23,043 nucleotides of DNA, from NCBI GenBank assembly GCA_023334545.1, contig JAADVB010000270.1, positions 1-23,043 on the forward strand. The letters are read 5' to 3'. The number at the start of each line of letters is the position of its first letter. The first letter of the stretch is position 1. Shown here piece by piece: positions 8,768 to 16,934 of the stretch. The notes below the pieces were generated by a model. It searched no databases. It was not told the origin of the DNA and worked only from the letters and a program-made list of their open reading frames with translations. The stretch is from Salisapilia sapeloensis (taxonomy: Eukaryota > Oomycota > Peronosporomycetes > Peronosporales > Salisapiliaceae). The position numbers and the translations under genes were made by a program.

Positions 8768-9907
8768 TTACGAAATCTCATCTGCCGTCGCGTCAATCCG
8801 TTTCTGGAGCTCAAATTCGTTCTCGACAAGCGGTCGAACGTCTTTCGCATCGACCAATGTGGATAAAAATGGTACGAGCTTCAGCAATTCTTCATCCGAG
8901 TCATCGTCATACCACGTCTCGATCGGAATCCCATTGCTCACTTGATACCCGAACGCATGAGGCGAATTATCGACTAGCACCACCTTTTCCAACGGTCTCC
9001 CGAGCACATGCAAATCTTTCAAAAAGTTCCCAAAGACATCTAAACACCCTTCACGATAGATACGATGGTGAATGTACGATCCTTCTGCATCCAACAAGTC
9101 CAGTAGCTTCTCGGCGTACGCGCGATGGGAAGCTGTGAAGACAACGACTTCAAAGAGAGACGAAACAGTACGTAAGAACTCATCTAAATGCGGCCGCTTC
9201 TTCACGCTCACGGTATAGTCCGAGCCATTAAACGTGACGGGGAACTTAAGATCCGGATCTGGCGTGTCTTCGATGCTGCAGTGCACGAGCGTTTCGTCTA
9301 GATCGAGGACAAGACAGACGTTCGGTGCGTCCTCCGATTTCGGAGGTATCACAGGCGCACGAGGTGTGTCTCCTACTACATCCTCGTACTTTGGTAGGGT
9401 CTTAATGAATAAAAACGGATTAAACTCTGGCTCGGTCTCTTCCTCTTCCTCTTCCAACGTTTCCACATCCGCTTCGACACCGTCTTCCAACCAAGAATCC
9501 TCACACTCCTTTATCTTGTCTTCCTCTTCACTCGATGATGCCTTCACCTCCACCTTACTCTGCGCTGGAATCTCACTCGCACCAGCAGACTCGAGCTCCT
9601 CGTCCAAGTTCTTACGAGCTTTCGTCACTTTACTCGCGACTGGTTTCTTCAGAGCTGGGGAGAATAACTGCTTCTCTTTCGGCGGCTCTTTCCCAGGTGA
9701 AAACATCCCATCCAATGTCGTCTGCCGCTTGTCATCCGGACGCTGCTTCGCGTTCTTCCGAGTCGACGTAGTCTTGGCACTAGCCACTCGAGGTCGCTTT
9801 AAAGGCGTCGATGCAATGGGAGACGACGGGTCTGCGTAATTCCCTTTATAAGGCTTCTTATGACTGCTAGAAGACCCCATCGACGCGTCTGATGCCCCCG
9901 TGGGCAT
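8768..9907 (-). CDS. CTDSPL2/SCP4-like HAD phosphatase with PIP-box-like motif
   Basis: Serine/threonine phosphatase of the FCP/SCP group. Single exon, 379 residues. The catalytic domain spans roughly 195-360 with the acid motif DLDET at 202-206 (VCLVLDLDETLVHCS), KKRPHLDEFL, VVVFTASHRAYAEKLLD, and the Asp-containing VVLVDNSPHAFGYQ. NPFLFIKTLP just before the domain and SNGIPIETW and LLKLVPFL after it resemble human CTDSPL2. The N-terminal 190 residues are basic then acidic and look disordered. They contain RQTTLDGMF with Q62 to F69, close to a PCNA-interaction (PIP) box. Start choice: ATG at 9907, with a second ATG at 9880 (MGSSSSHK) also possible. It converges with NRAMP and diverges from the carrier only 49 bp away. 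Nuclear action is inferred from the family. Confidence 0.9.
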   Translation of the reverse strand: MPTGASDASMGSSSSHKKPYKGNYADPSSPIASTPLKRPRVASAKTTSTRKNAKQRPDDKRQTTLDGMFSPGKEPPKEKQLFSPALKKPVASKVTKARKNLDEELESAGASEIPAQSKVEVKASSSEEEDKIKECEDSWLEDGVEADVETLEEEEEETEPEFNPFLFIKTLPKYEDVVGDTPRAPVIPPKSEDAPNVCLVLDLDETLVHCSIEDTPDPDLKFPVTFNGSDYTVSVKKRPHLDEFLRTVSSLFEVVVFTASHRAYAEKLLDLLDAEGSYIHHRIYREGCLDVFGNFLKDLHVLGRPLEKVVLVDNSPHAFGYQVSNGIPIETWYDDDSDEELLKLVPFLSTLVDAKDVRPLVENEFELQKRIDATADEIS

Positions 9908-9956
9908 GATGCGTCCGAAATTTATTTATCTTGGTTTCACTATTCAATTATCGCGG
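9908..9956. promoter_or_regulatory. ultra-short divergent spacer of phosphatase and carrier genes
   Basis: The two assigned ATG codons are 49 bp apart. Core promoters and 5' UTRs must overlap each other or the opposite coding region. TCACTATTCAATTATC at 9937-9952 roughly fits the oomycete initiator plus flank (TCAYTYYNCAWTT) and is 4 bp before the carrier ATG. Confidence 0.45.
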
Positions 9957-10871
9957 ATGGAACTGAGCGCCAAGGAGCGACAGGTGCGGCAAATGGCCGC
10001 GGGGGGAGGTGCTGGGATCTTATCCAAGACCGTCGTGGCCCCCTTTGAACGCGTCAAGATCGTTTGCCAAACGGGAGAAGCCGTCGGCATGATGCGGACC
10101 GTGAACGATATCTGGGCCTCGGAAGGCGTACGTGGGTTCTGGCGAGGCAATGCTGCTGCTTGTGTACGCGTTGTGCCGCATAAAGCTATCCTATTCGGTT
10201 GCTCAGACGTCTACAAGGACCTACTGCGGTTTATCGTGCCGCCGCAGAACACACCGACGGGACTTCCCCCGTGGGCATCATTTGCTGCTGGCTCGATGGC
10301 AGGATTCTCTGCTTCAGTCTTGACGTATCCGCTCGATCTAGTGCGAACGAGGCTGTCTGGTAGAATCGGGAAGAACATCAAGTACAATAGCATCGTACAG
10401 ACCTTTGTCGTTACGGTGAAGCAGGAAGGACCTCGTGCCTTGTTCCGTGGTATCGGCCCTACGCTCTTCGGTAGCATCCCGTACGAAGGTATCAAGTTTG
10501 GGACATACGATACGTTCAAGACGATATACGCCAAAGTAAGACCAGTGGACCCAGAGTCGACGTCGTCTCCTCTTGTAAAGAAACTAGAACAGTACCTAAG
10601 TAAAATGGTTTGTGGTGGAGGCGCTGGTCTTGCAGCGACGATTGTCATGTATCCAAACGACACGGTGCGTCGGAGGTTACAGATGCAAGGTCAAGACGGC
10701 GAGACGAGGTTGTACAAAAATGCAGTTGATTGTTACCTAAAGCTATTGCGGAAGGAAGGGATTACTGTGTTCTACCGAGGCATGGTCCCGACACTTGTAC
10801 GTGCGATCCCGAACATGGGTGTCCAGTTCGCTTCCTACGACTTTCTAAAAGGATTATTCATTCCGAATTAG
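9957..10871 (+). CDS. mitochondrial carrier (SLC25) of the adenine-nucleotide/CoA type
   Basis: Inner-membrane exchanger of 304 residues, the standard family length. Three about 100-residue repeats each carry the Px[DE]xx[KR] signature: PFERVK at 29-34, PLDLVR at 125-130 and PNDTVR at 233-238. These are followed by the GxxxxRG-type segments FWRGN, LFRGI and FYRGM. GGGAGILSKTVVAPFERVKI and YPNDTVRRRLQMQG place it near the CoA/ADP (SLC25A42, Leu5, SLC25A16) and ATP-Mg/Pi branches; the exact substrate cannot be read. There is no N-terminal EF-hand domain, so it is not a calcium-regulated SCaMC type. The start at 9957 gives a normal short N terminus. Earlier in-frame ATGs at 9906 and 9909 would add 16-17 residues and overlap the opposite gene's start. 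Stop codons of this gene and the FAM161-like gene are 67 bp apart. Confidence 0.93.
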   Translation: MELSAKERQVRQMAAGGGAGILSKTVVAPFERVKIVCQTGEAVGMMRTVNDIWASEGVRGFWRGNAAACVRVVPHKAILFGCSDVYKDLLRFIVPPQNTPTGLPPWASFAAGSMAGFSASVLTYPLDLVRTRLSGRIGKNIKYNSIVQTFVVTVKQEGPRALFRGIGPTLFGSIPYEGIKFGTYDTFKTIYAKVRPVDPESTSSPLVKKLEQYLSKMVCGGGAGLAATIVMYPNDTVRRRLQMQGQDGETRLYKNAVDCYLKLLRKEGITVFYRGMVPTLVRAIPNMGVQFASYDFLKGLFIPN

Positions 10872-10938
10872 AACGGACAAGAGGAAAGAAGCATTCGAAT
10901 GACATCAAGACGAATAAAGAGCAAGAATAGACTCCGTT

Positions 10939-13520
10939 TTACCCTTCATCATGCTCACCACCTTCTATCCCTTCCATCTCTAAGAAATCGTCTGCATACT
11001 CTCGTTCGTCGTCATTAAGCACTGCTTTCATAGCTTTCTTATCGCTCTTAAACACCTTTTTCACTACTGTCTCCAATGCCTTCTTCTTGTGCTGCTGTCG
11101 CTGGAAATCCGTCGTGAAGCGCTCCATGAGCGAAGGACGAGAAGAAAGAGATTCCTGTAACCGCTCCTTGTTACGTCGAATCGCCTCTCGGAATGACTTG
11201 CGCTGCTCCTTTGCACGTTCGATCGCCACTGCCTCTGCTTCCCGTAGATCCACAAACCCACCAGCATACTCATCCCGTTTCCTACGCTCTGATTCGATTA
11301 CTTCTTCCTGGAGTGCCTTACTTGCTGCTTTCATCTTCAGTCTTCGTAGCTTCTCCTCGACTTCCTCTTGCTCCTTCTTCTTTTGAGCTGCCACTGTCAT
11401 CTCCACTCGCTTCTTCACTCTCAGTTCATCCGCCTTGGTCGGGCGTACTCGAGGTGGTGCCCCACTCGCCATGACTTTGTCAAATAACCGCTTAGATGCT
11501 GCTTCTTCACGATGACGCTCTTCCTCTCTCTTTGCTGCCATCCGCTGACGTCGAGCTTCCTTTCTAGCCTGTAGCTCTTCTAATGTCGCCGCGCGGCTTG
11601 TAAAGAACTCTTTGGTGGTAGTCGCGTGTTGCTGTTCAACGACACGTGCTCGAGTCTTTTGAAGCTTCTTTTCCCACTTGGAGTGAAGTGCATCAAAGTC
11701 TGGCACCGGCTTTGGACGTCGTTGACGCTTCCTCTCTTCTTCCTCTTCAGCTTCTCGTAGTTGCTGCTTCATACGGATGGTAATCTTACCAGGAGCCACA
11801 GCGCAGTCACCTGCTACATTGCCTTCCGACCGAGTACGCTTCAGAATCATTTGAATTTCTTCAGGAGGAAGTGATCGAGATGTAGCTGATGCCATGCGTG
11901 GTGGTAACGCAGAGACAGAGAGCAGCTCAGTCGATCGTTTCTTAATTCGCTCCGATCGTTCCATCTCTCGAGTAGCTTCCGGACTGATATAAGTACTAAG
12001 CGGAACTTCTCGAGATTGCACACGTTTTGCTGGAGAGAACTCCATATAAAGCTCCTTTTCTAACTCCTTCGTACGCTCTTCTTTCTTCTTTCGAGCAGCT
12101 TCCTGACGCTCGAGTAATCCTATAGGTGGATGGGCATTATGAGCTCGACGAAGTCGTCGAATCCGTTCCGCCTCGACTAGAGCAGCTTCAGCTTCTCGTC
12201 GTTGCTTGCTACGTACAGGAATGATGTAAGAGCATGTGTATAAGATGTTGGTACGTACAGAAGAGATTCTTACTCTTCAAAGTATGAACATGATCGTCGT
12301 GTTTGATCTAGGTTTCCACTTCGCTCTTGAAGAGCTCTTCTCAAGTCCCATGTCTGTAGGGATGATTGTGTTTTCTTATATGAGGGTGCTGGTTTCCTCT
12401 CAATCTTCGCAGAAACGTAATCAAATACTGGGGACGATATCGCTAGCATAATTAAAAGTAATAAGATACTTATGTAGGAACATGATAAGTTATAAATACC
12501 TTCAGGGGATTGCCATTCATCCGGCTCATCAAATGGGGGAGGATCATAGTCACTCCCATCGCTTTCCTCGTACTATATCATACGCATGTAAGGTCAGTGG
12601 TATGCAGTTCTGCTTGGTCAAACAAAGAGACTACTCCCTTACCTTGCTCTTATCATAAGGTGGTAGGCATTCGTCCCATTCATTCTCCTGTGTTTCAAAT
12701 GCACCTTTCATGTCATGAAGGGCAAAAGCTTGCTTTGAAGGAGATGTAGTGTATCTTGGTGGACGCTTTCTTTTTGCTTTATCCTGTGGTTGCTTACAAC
12801 TCTTTCTGTGTCGTTCCGCGTCAGCTTTCTGCTGAATTAGTTTCGACAATTTTGTTTGTTCCGCACGCTTACTCTATCGCCAGTGCAAGCGTGAGTGGTA
12901 GCCGATCAGTCGTATTATACTTTCATTGCTTACTTTACGCATTTCCTTAAGTTCTTCCAATATCCCCTGTCCAATTTCCGGGTTCTTAAGCGAGCTCCAT
13001 CGCGTCTGCTTGTCAAATACCACCATATCCATGTCTTCTTCACTACTATCGTATTCGTCCATCGGTGGTGGTGGCGTGTGAAGCCACGATCGATCGGGCT
13101 TTGGACGCTTTGACACCTGGCTTACCTCATGCGATTTTGAATGAGGCTGTCGCTTGATAGTATCAGTACCCACAAATGATCCAGGTCTCCGTACTTGTGC
13201 ACTCTTGGGTCGCTTCTGTTTAGACTTTATCTCTTCCTTGATGCGTCTTATTTCTGCTTCCTACATCATCTAAATCAATATACGACGGACAAGTGTCTAG
13301 ATATATCACCAGTTACCTCTGCATGCAGCTCTTCCTCGGAAACGATCCGATACCGGCTTTGGTTATTTGTCTTTGCATCAGATGGAAAAGAGATCGAAGC
13401 ACCAAGGTCAATCACACTGACCATGATGTACCAGCTTTCCTCTCGTAGAAATGCTTGAAAGCTAAAAATATGTGCTGGACTGAGACGAATTATATAGTGA
13501 ACATCGAAAACTGTCACCAT
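10939..13520 (-). CDS. FAM161 (UPF0564)-like coiled-coil protein, candidate ciliary/basal-body protein
   Basis: Six exons: 13520-13317, 13260-12934, 12873-12643, 12572-12500, 12427-12274, 12208-10939. GT-AG introns of 56, 60, 70, 72 and 65 bp keep one frame for 752 residues. The last exon is highly charged and helical (long Glu/Lys/Arg runs from about residue 470). Family clues are RSTELLSVSALPPRMA near residue 422, matching the FAM161 pattern R(S/A)xELLxxSxLPP, and RPKPVPDFDALHSKWEKK, matching its xPVPxxxxxxxxxK segment. Animal FAM161A sits at the ciliary base and binds microtubules; that role here is inferred. The middle exons are acidic with a Pro-rich strip (HTPPPPMDEYDSSEEDMDM). The N terminus is the least certain part: a second ATG at 13424 (MVSVIDLG) would drop 32 residues. 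The upstream same-strand gene ends only 66 bp before this start, so the two could share regulation. Confidence 0.7.
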
Positions 13521-13586
13521 AAGCGTTTGGTAGCGCGATATTGAAAAGGTGAGAGTATATTAAGTTGAACAATTTTGTTTAGTGCA

Positions 13587-14887
13587 CTAGTACATGATGC
13601 TTCGCACTTGTTTCGTTTGCCGAAGTTTATCGCGAAGTTTCCGCCTAGCTGCGCGTTCTGCTTCCAGCGACTGCGAGACATCCGAATTGAGGTAGATGCT
13701 CGGTAAGGCGAGTCGCGTGGGATATTGAGACGTCTCATACTCTGAGTTGTCTTGAAATGAACTTCGGCGTCTTCTTCCAGCATCCTCCATGTCTTTCTCT
13801 GTTATCCCTTTATTTCCATCTTCCGGTTTCTCGGCCTCAAAAGCTGTTCGCGAAATTGGTTTTAACTTGCGCTCTGGTTTCTTCGTAGATTTCTCCGCAG
13901 CGACATCGCGCAGAGATCCGCCGAGATTTCCAAGTGGACCTTGGAGACTTCTATTGGGTGGTCGACTGATTAAATGTGACGAAGACTTTGCCTTCTTCTT
14001 GATTATCGGATGTGGGGAGCGCTGCATGGTCATGCTGGCTGGGTCCATCGACATTAACTCCTCCAAGGACTCAATTCGAGCCAAGTCCGCAAACACAGTC
14101 TTGAATGTATTAGCGTCGGAATCGAATATTGTCATCGTGACCCGATTAAACAATTTGAACAAGAACGATTCATAGATTTCCACACCGATGCCAGTCGTCC
14201 AAATATCCACCTAGCACAATGCTCACGTTCAATTGAAGATAACGTAGATACTACAGAAACATACGTACGACTTCGAACAGAGCACGTGTGAAAGCTTCTT
14301 TCGTCATACCCCCCTCCTCTGTATTACCACTATCTTTCTTCCAATCTTTCTCGACGATCTGCCTTGCCTCTCCCACTGAAAACTACACAACGCACACATC
14401 CCGTATCCTCAAATGAAAGTCTCATTACATCTATATGCAATAGTACCTCTTGTGGTGACACTAACGCCTTGTAGAACTTGATAAAGACATCAACATACTC
14501 TGTCTTCCCGATGAGGTATGAGCCATTTCGAATAGAAGGAAACGTATCCCAGAAGTGGTAGATCGCACCAACCACGCGAGGATTCTCTAGTAACTGCATT
14601 CGACGTTGCAAATTCTCCTCTGTATAATACTCCTGGTCACCTTGCTTTCGATAGGAACAAGTCGGAGATGGCAAGCTACTCCTTGCCGTCTTGGATAGAG
14701 TATGCTGTCCTGCATCTGCTTCATGAGTGAAGAGAAGATGTAGCTGACGCCTGCTCTGAACAGTGACAGATGTCTTCACTTTGGACAGTTGCGGCACAAA
14801 GCAAGCGATAGGTCCATCTTCCGGTTTCTCCTCCGTCTTATTGCTGCGAAGACTAGCAGCATATGCAGACGGCGTCATGCCAGCCAT
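13587..14887 (-). CDS. unrecognised three-exon protein, possible cytoskeletal or flagellar
   Basis: Exons 14887-14447, 14382-14269 and 14210-13587, with introns of 64 and 58 bp and all junctions in phase 0, give 392 residues. I do not recognise a named family. Residues about 90-230 look like a folded helical domain: NPRVVGAIYHFWDTFPSI, GKTEYVDVFIKFYKALVSP, then EARQIVEKDWKKDSGN, MTKEAFTRALFEVVDIWT and YESFLFKLFNRVT. The segment KDSGNTEEGGMTKEAF resembles a degenerate EF-hand loop entering a helix. Residues from about 255 on are Ser/Lys-rich and basic, ending in a Glu/Arg coiled-coil-like segment (EAERAARRKLRDKLRQ). Protist proteins with this D-W/ALFE-type layout are often linked to cilia; I cannot name one, so function stays open. 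Its neighbour 66 bp downstream on the same strand is the FAM161-like gene. Confidence 0.75.
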
Positions 14888-15049
14888 GTTTAAAATTACG
14901 ATAGAACAAAGCCTACAACTTCATCTACACTATCATCTAATTATAGCAAGCGCATGGTATATGTAAAAGCAAAGCAAGTAAATAGGAGTGGAAAAATGTT
15001 TCGTCTGGAAGCTTGGGCAGACAAGATCTGTGCAAGTCGAGACGAACGT
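14888..15049. other. spacer between the unknown gene and cystathionine gamma-synthase
   Basis: 162 bp holding the promoter of the unknown gene (13587-14887) and the 3' end of the synthase gene, both on the minus strand. No clear initiator or other motif is visible. Confidence 0.5.
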
Positions 15050-16612
15050 CTATTGAGCCAATTGAGCACTGTCAAGTGCTTTCTTGAAAACATTCCAGAT
15101 CGTCTCTGGATCTTCCAGTCCAATGGTAATACGAACGAGGTTACGGTCGACACCACACGTCTCGACGTAGTCGAGTTCGTTATAGTGCGCCAAGTACGGA
15201 AACGGGCATGCAAGCGTGAAATTCGTGCCGAGACTCGGCCCTTTTGCGATTTCGACATTGTCATAGAACCGCTGAGCAGTCTCGAACCCACCATGTAGCA
15301 CGATGGACAAGAGCGGACCAAACCGAGGCGTATCCTCGGATACTGAATCATCGAGCAACTTTTTATAGTTGTTCACATCCGGGTTGAGCTCTGGGTAAAA
15401 CACATTCTTAACAAGAGGATGAGACTCAAGACGCTTTGCAATGATACTCGTCGATTTGTTCACTCGATCGAGACGTGAGCGTAGATCCTTGGACGTTTCC
15501 ACCAAGACTTTTGCATCTTCCAAGACGATGAAAGATTCATTTTTGCCTTCCGTCGTCTCTAGTTGTTTCTGCACAGAACCATACACAGCACTAGTCGAGT
15601 TCAGTACCAAACTACCTGCCATGACAGTACAAGTGCCACTAAAGAGTTTCGAAAGACTCGTGACGACCATATCGGCGCCATGGTCTTTCATCGGATCGAC
15701 ATTGTAGGACGCAACGGTGTCATCTACTACCAGCACCGAGTCATGCTCATGTGCTAATTGTGCGAGCTTCTGAACGTCTGGAGACGCCAGAAGCGGGTTG
15801 CCTGGGAATTCCGTGAAGATACCCAAAATCTTTTCTTTCTTAAGAATCGTCTCTACCTCCTGCATCGCCTTGTCATCACACACAGGGAAGAAGTAGACGC
15901 CATTCTCACACCACTCTGGTCGCTGGAGGATCTTGAGCGTATCGACGTATGGGAATCCAAAGAGAATGCTCTTCAGTTCCAGACCTCGTGTCTGCTGCAA
16001 GAGTCTCACGGCAGCAAACATAGCGCCCATACCAGTCGGATAAACCAAAACGTCTTTCGATGCATCAATCGCAGTCGTCGTGTAGAGACTCGCGACACGC
16101 TCACACAAGGCTTTATGCGTCTCTGTCCCGTTCATCTTCGGTGGCTCTTGCTGACCATTTTCAAGAGCCTGGAGCACATACTCTGCGTGTCGAGATGATA
16201 CGATCTCACCACTGTGCTGCCAGAACTGCTTGGCAATCGATTGCAATTGCATTGGGAATTGGACGGCCCATATAAGACGTTCTACGTGCTGGATTTGGAC
16301 AGCGTCTACGTCGTTTGTGTAGTTTCGCTGTAACATTTCAGCAAGACGTTTGGCAGATGACTCACATGGCAGCACTACAACATCCTGGTCCGCTTTGCAT
16401 TGAACGTACTTGTCCTTGACGACCTGAATAAGCTTCTCCACTTGCGGATGCTTGGAAAAGCGAGGATAGCCACAGGCCAGCGCATTGACCACACGATCAT
16501 CTCCTTCTTCATAGCCAATGACATCAGCCCACTTGGGCATCGATACAGACAAGGCATGTCCATGCTTGGGCGGCAAAGACTCGCCTAACGGGACGGTAAG
16601 AGGCAGCTCCAT
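15050..16612 (-). CDS. STR2: fungal-type cystathionine gamma-synthase (PLP enzyme)
   Basis: PLP enzyme that joins cysteine to an activated homoserine ester to give cystathionine, on the way to methionine. Single exon, 520 residues from the first in-frame ATG; upstream codons are open but have no ATG. The long N-terminal domain (VPLGESLPPKHGHALSVSMP, then GYEEGDDRVVNALACGYPRF) is characteristic of fungal Str2/MetB-type enzymes and absent from the about 390-residue bacterial MetB. In the fold-type-I domain, YPTGMGAMFAA is the cofactor phosphate region, VVDDTVASYN carries the Asp that contacts the pyridine nitrogen, and VTSLSKLFSG holds the PLP lysine at residue 322. No obvious transit peptide is seen. 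Fungal-like architecture in an oomycete-like genome raises the possibility of transfer. It diverges from the armadillo gene (322 bp). Confidence 0.92.
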   Translation of the reverse strand: MELPLTVPLGESLPPKHGHALSVSMPKWADVIGYEEGDDRVVNALACGYPRFSKHPQVEKLIQVVKDKYVQCKADQDVVVLPCESSAKRLAEMLQRNYTNDVDAVQIQHVERLIWAVQFPMQLQSIAKQFWQHSGEIVSSRHAEYVLQALENGQQEPPKMNGTETHKALCERVASLYTTTAIDASKDVLVYPTGMGAMFAAVRLLQQTRGLELKSILFGFPYVDTLKILQRPEWCENGVYFFPVCDDKAMQEVETILKKEKILGIFTEFPGNPLLASPDVQKLAQLAHEHDSVLVVDDTVASYNVDPMKDHGADMVVTSLSKLFSGTCTVMAGSLVLNSTSAVYGSVQKQLETTEGKNESFIVLEDAKVLVETSKDLRSRLDRVNKSTSIIAKRLESHPLVKNVFYPELNPDVNNYKKLLDDSVSEDTPRFGPLLSIVLHGGFETAQRFYDNVEIAKGPSLGTNFTLACPFPYLAHYNELDYVETCGVDRNLVRITIGLEDPETIWNVFKKALDSAQLAQ

Positions 16613-16934
16613 CGATCGGTTCAGGAATGCGCAACTGTGTTGGTCGAAAAGTGATGATAAGAAGCCAGTTGGTGTCAGAATAGGATACAATCTATACGTA
16701 TTGATAAAGAGAGGACACAAGTGGTATAGAAAACTGTACCCTAAAGTATCAAATATAGTAGATACATCCTAAAATGGCAAATCATATCATCTTCTGATAA
16801 TCTGACTCAGCACGACTGTTCTTGTGGCAATTGAGTGGCCAGTACTTCCTATCTTGATCCTGTATGTGTGAGCTATCTTTAGCTTGATGAGCTAGTAACA
16901 AGGTTGAAAGAGTTATTTATTTGAACAAAAAGCC
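16613..16934. promoter_or_regulatory. divergent promoter of cystathionine gamma-synthase and armadillo genes
   Basis: 322 bp between start codons. It contains a TGACTCA site (annotated separately) and AT-rich tracts near the armadillo ATG. On the minus strand TCATCACTTTTCGACC at about 16637-16652 is a loose initiator-like match 25-40 bp before the synthase ATG. No other gene is visible. Confidence 0.5.
16803..16809. promoter_or_regulatory. TGACTCA, Gcn4/AP-1-type bZIP site
   Basis: Exact TGACTCA heptamer (context TGACTCAGCA), 190 bp upstream of the synthase ATG and 126 bp upstream of the armadillo ATG. In fungi this heptamer drives amino-acid-starvation control of amino-acid synthesis genes. 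A chance match in 322 bp is possible, so function is inferred. Confidence 0.3.

Noticed and set aside
9234-9839. 201-codon serine-rich frame on the plus strand
   Set aside because: It is antisense to the phosphatase gene; the Ser/Thr runs are the mirror of its Glu/Asp-rich and Arg/Lys-rich coding sequence.
14954-15298. 114-codon plus-strand frame
   Set aside because: Antisense to the end of the cystathionine gamma-synthase gene, with no family features.
16613-16720. Hydrophobic N-terminal extension of cystathionine gamma-synthase
   Set aside because: The frame is open but starts only at TTG. The fungal-type N-terminal motif begins right after the ATG at 16612.
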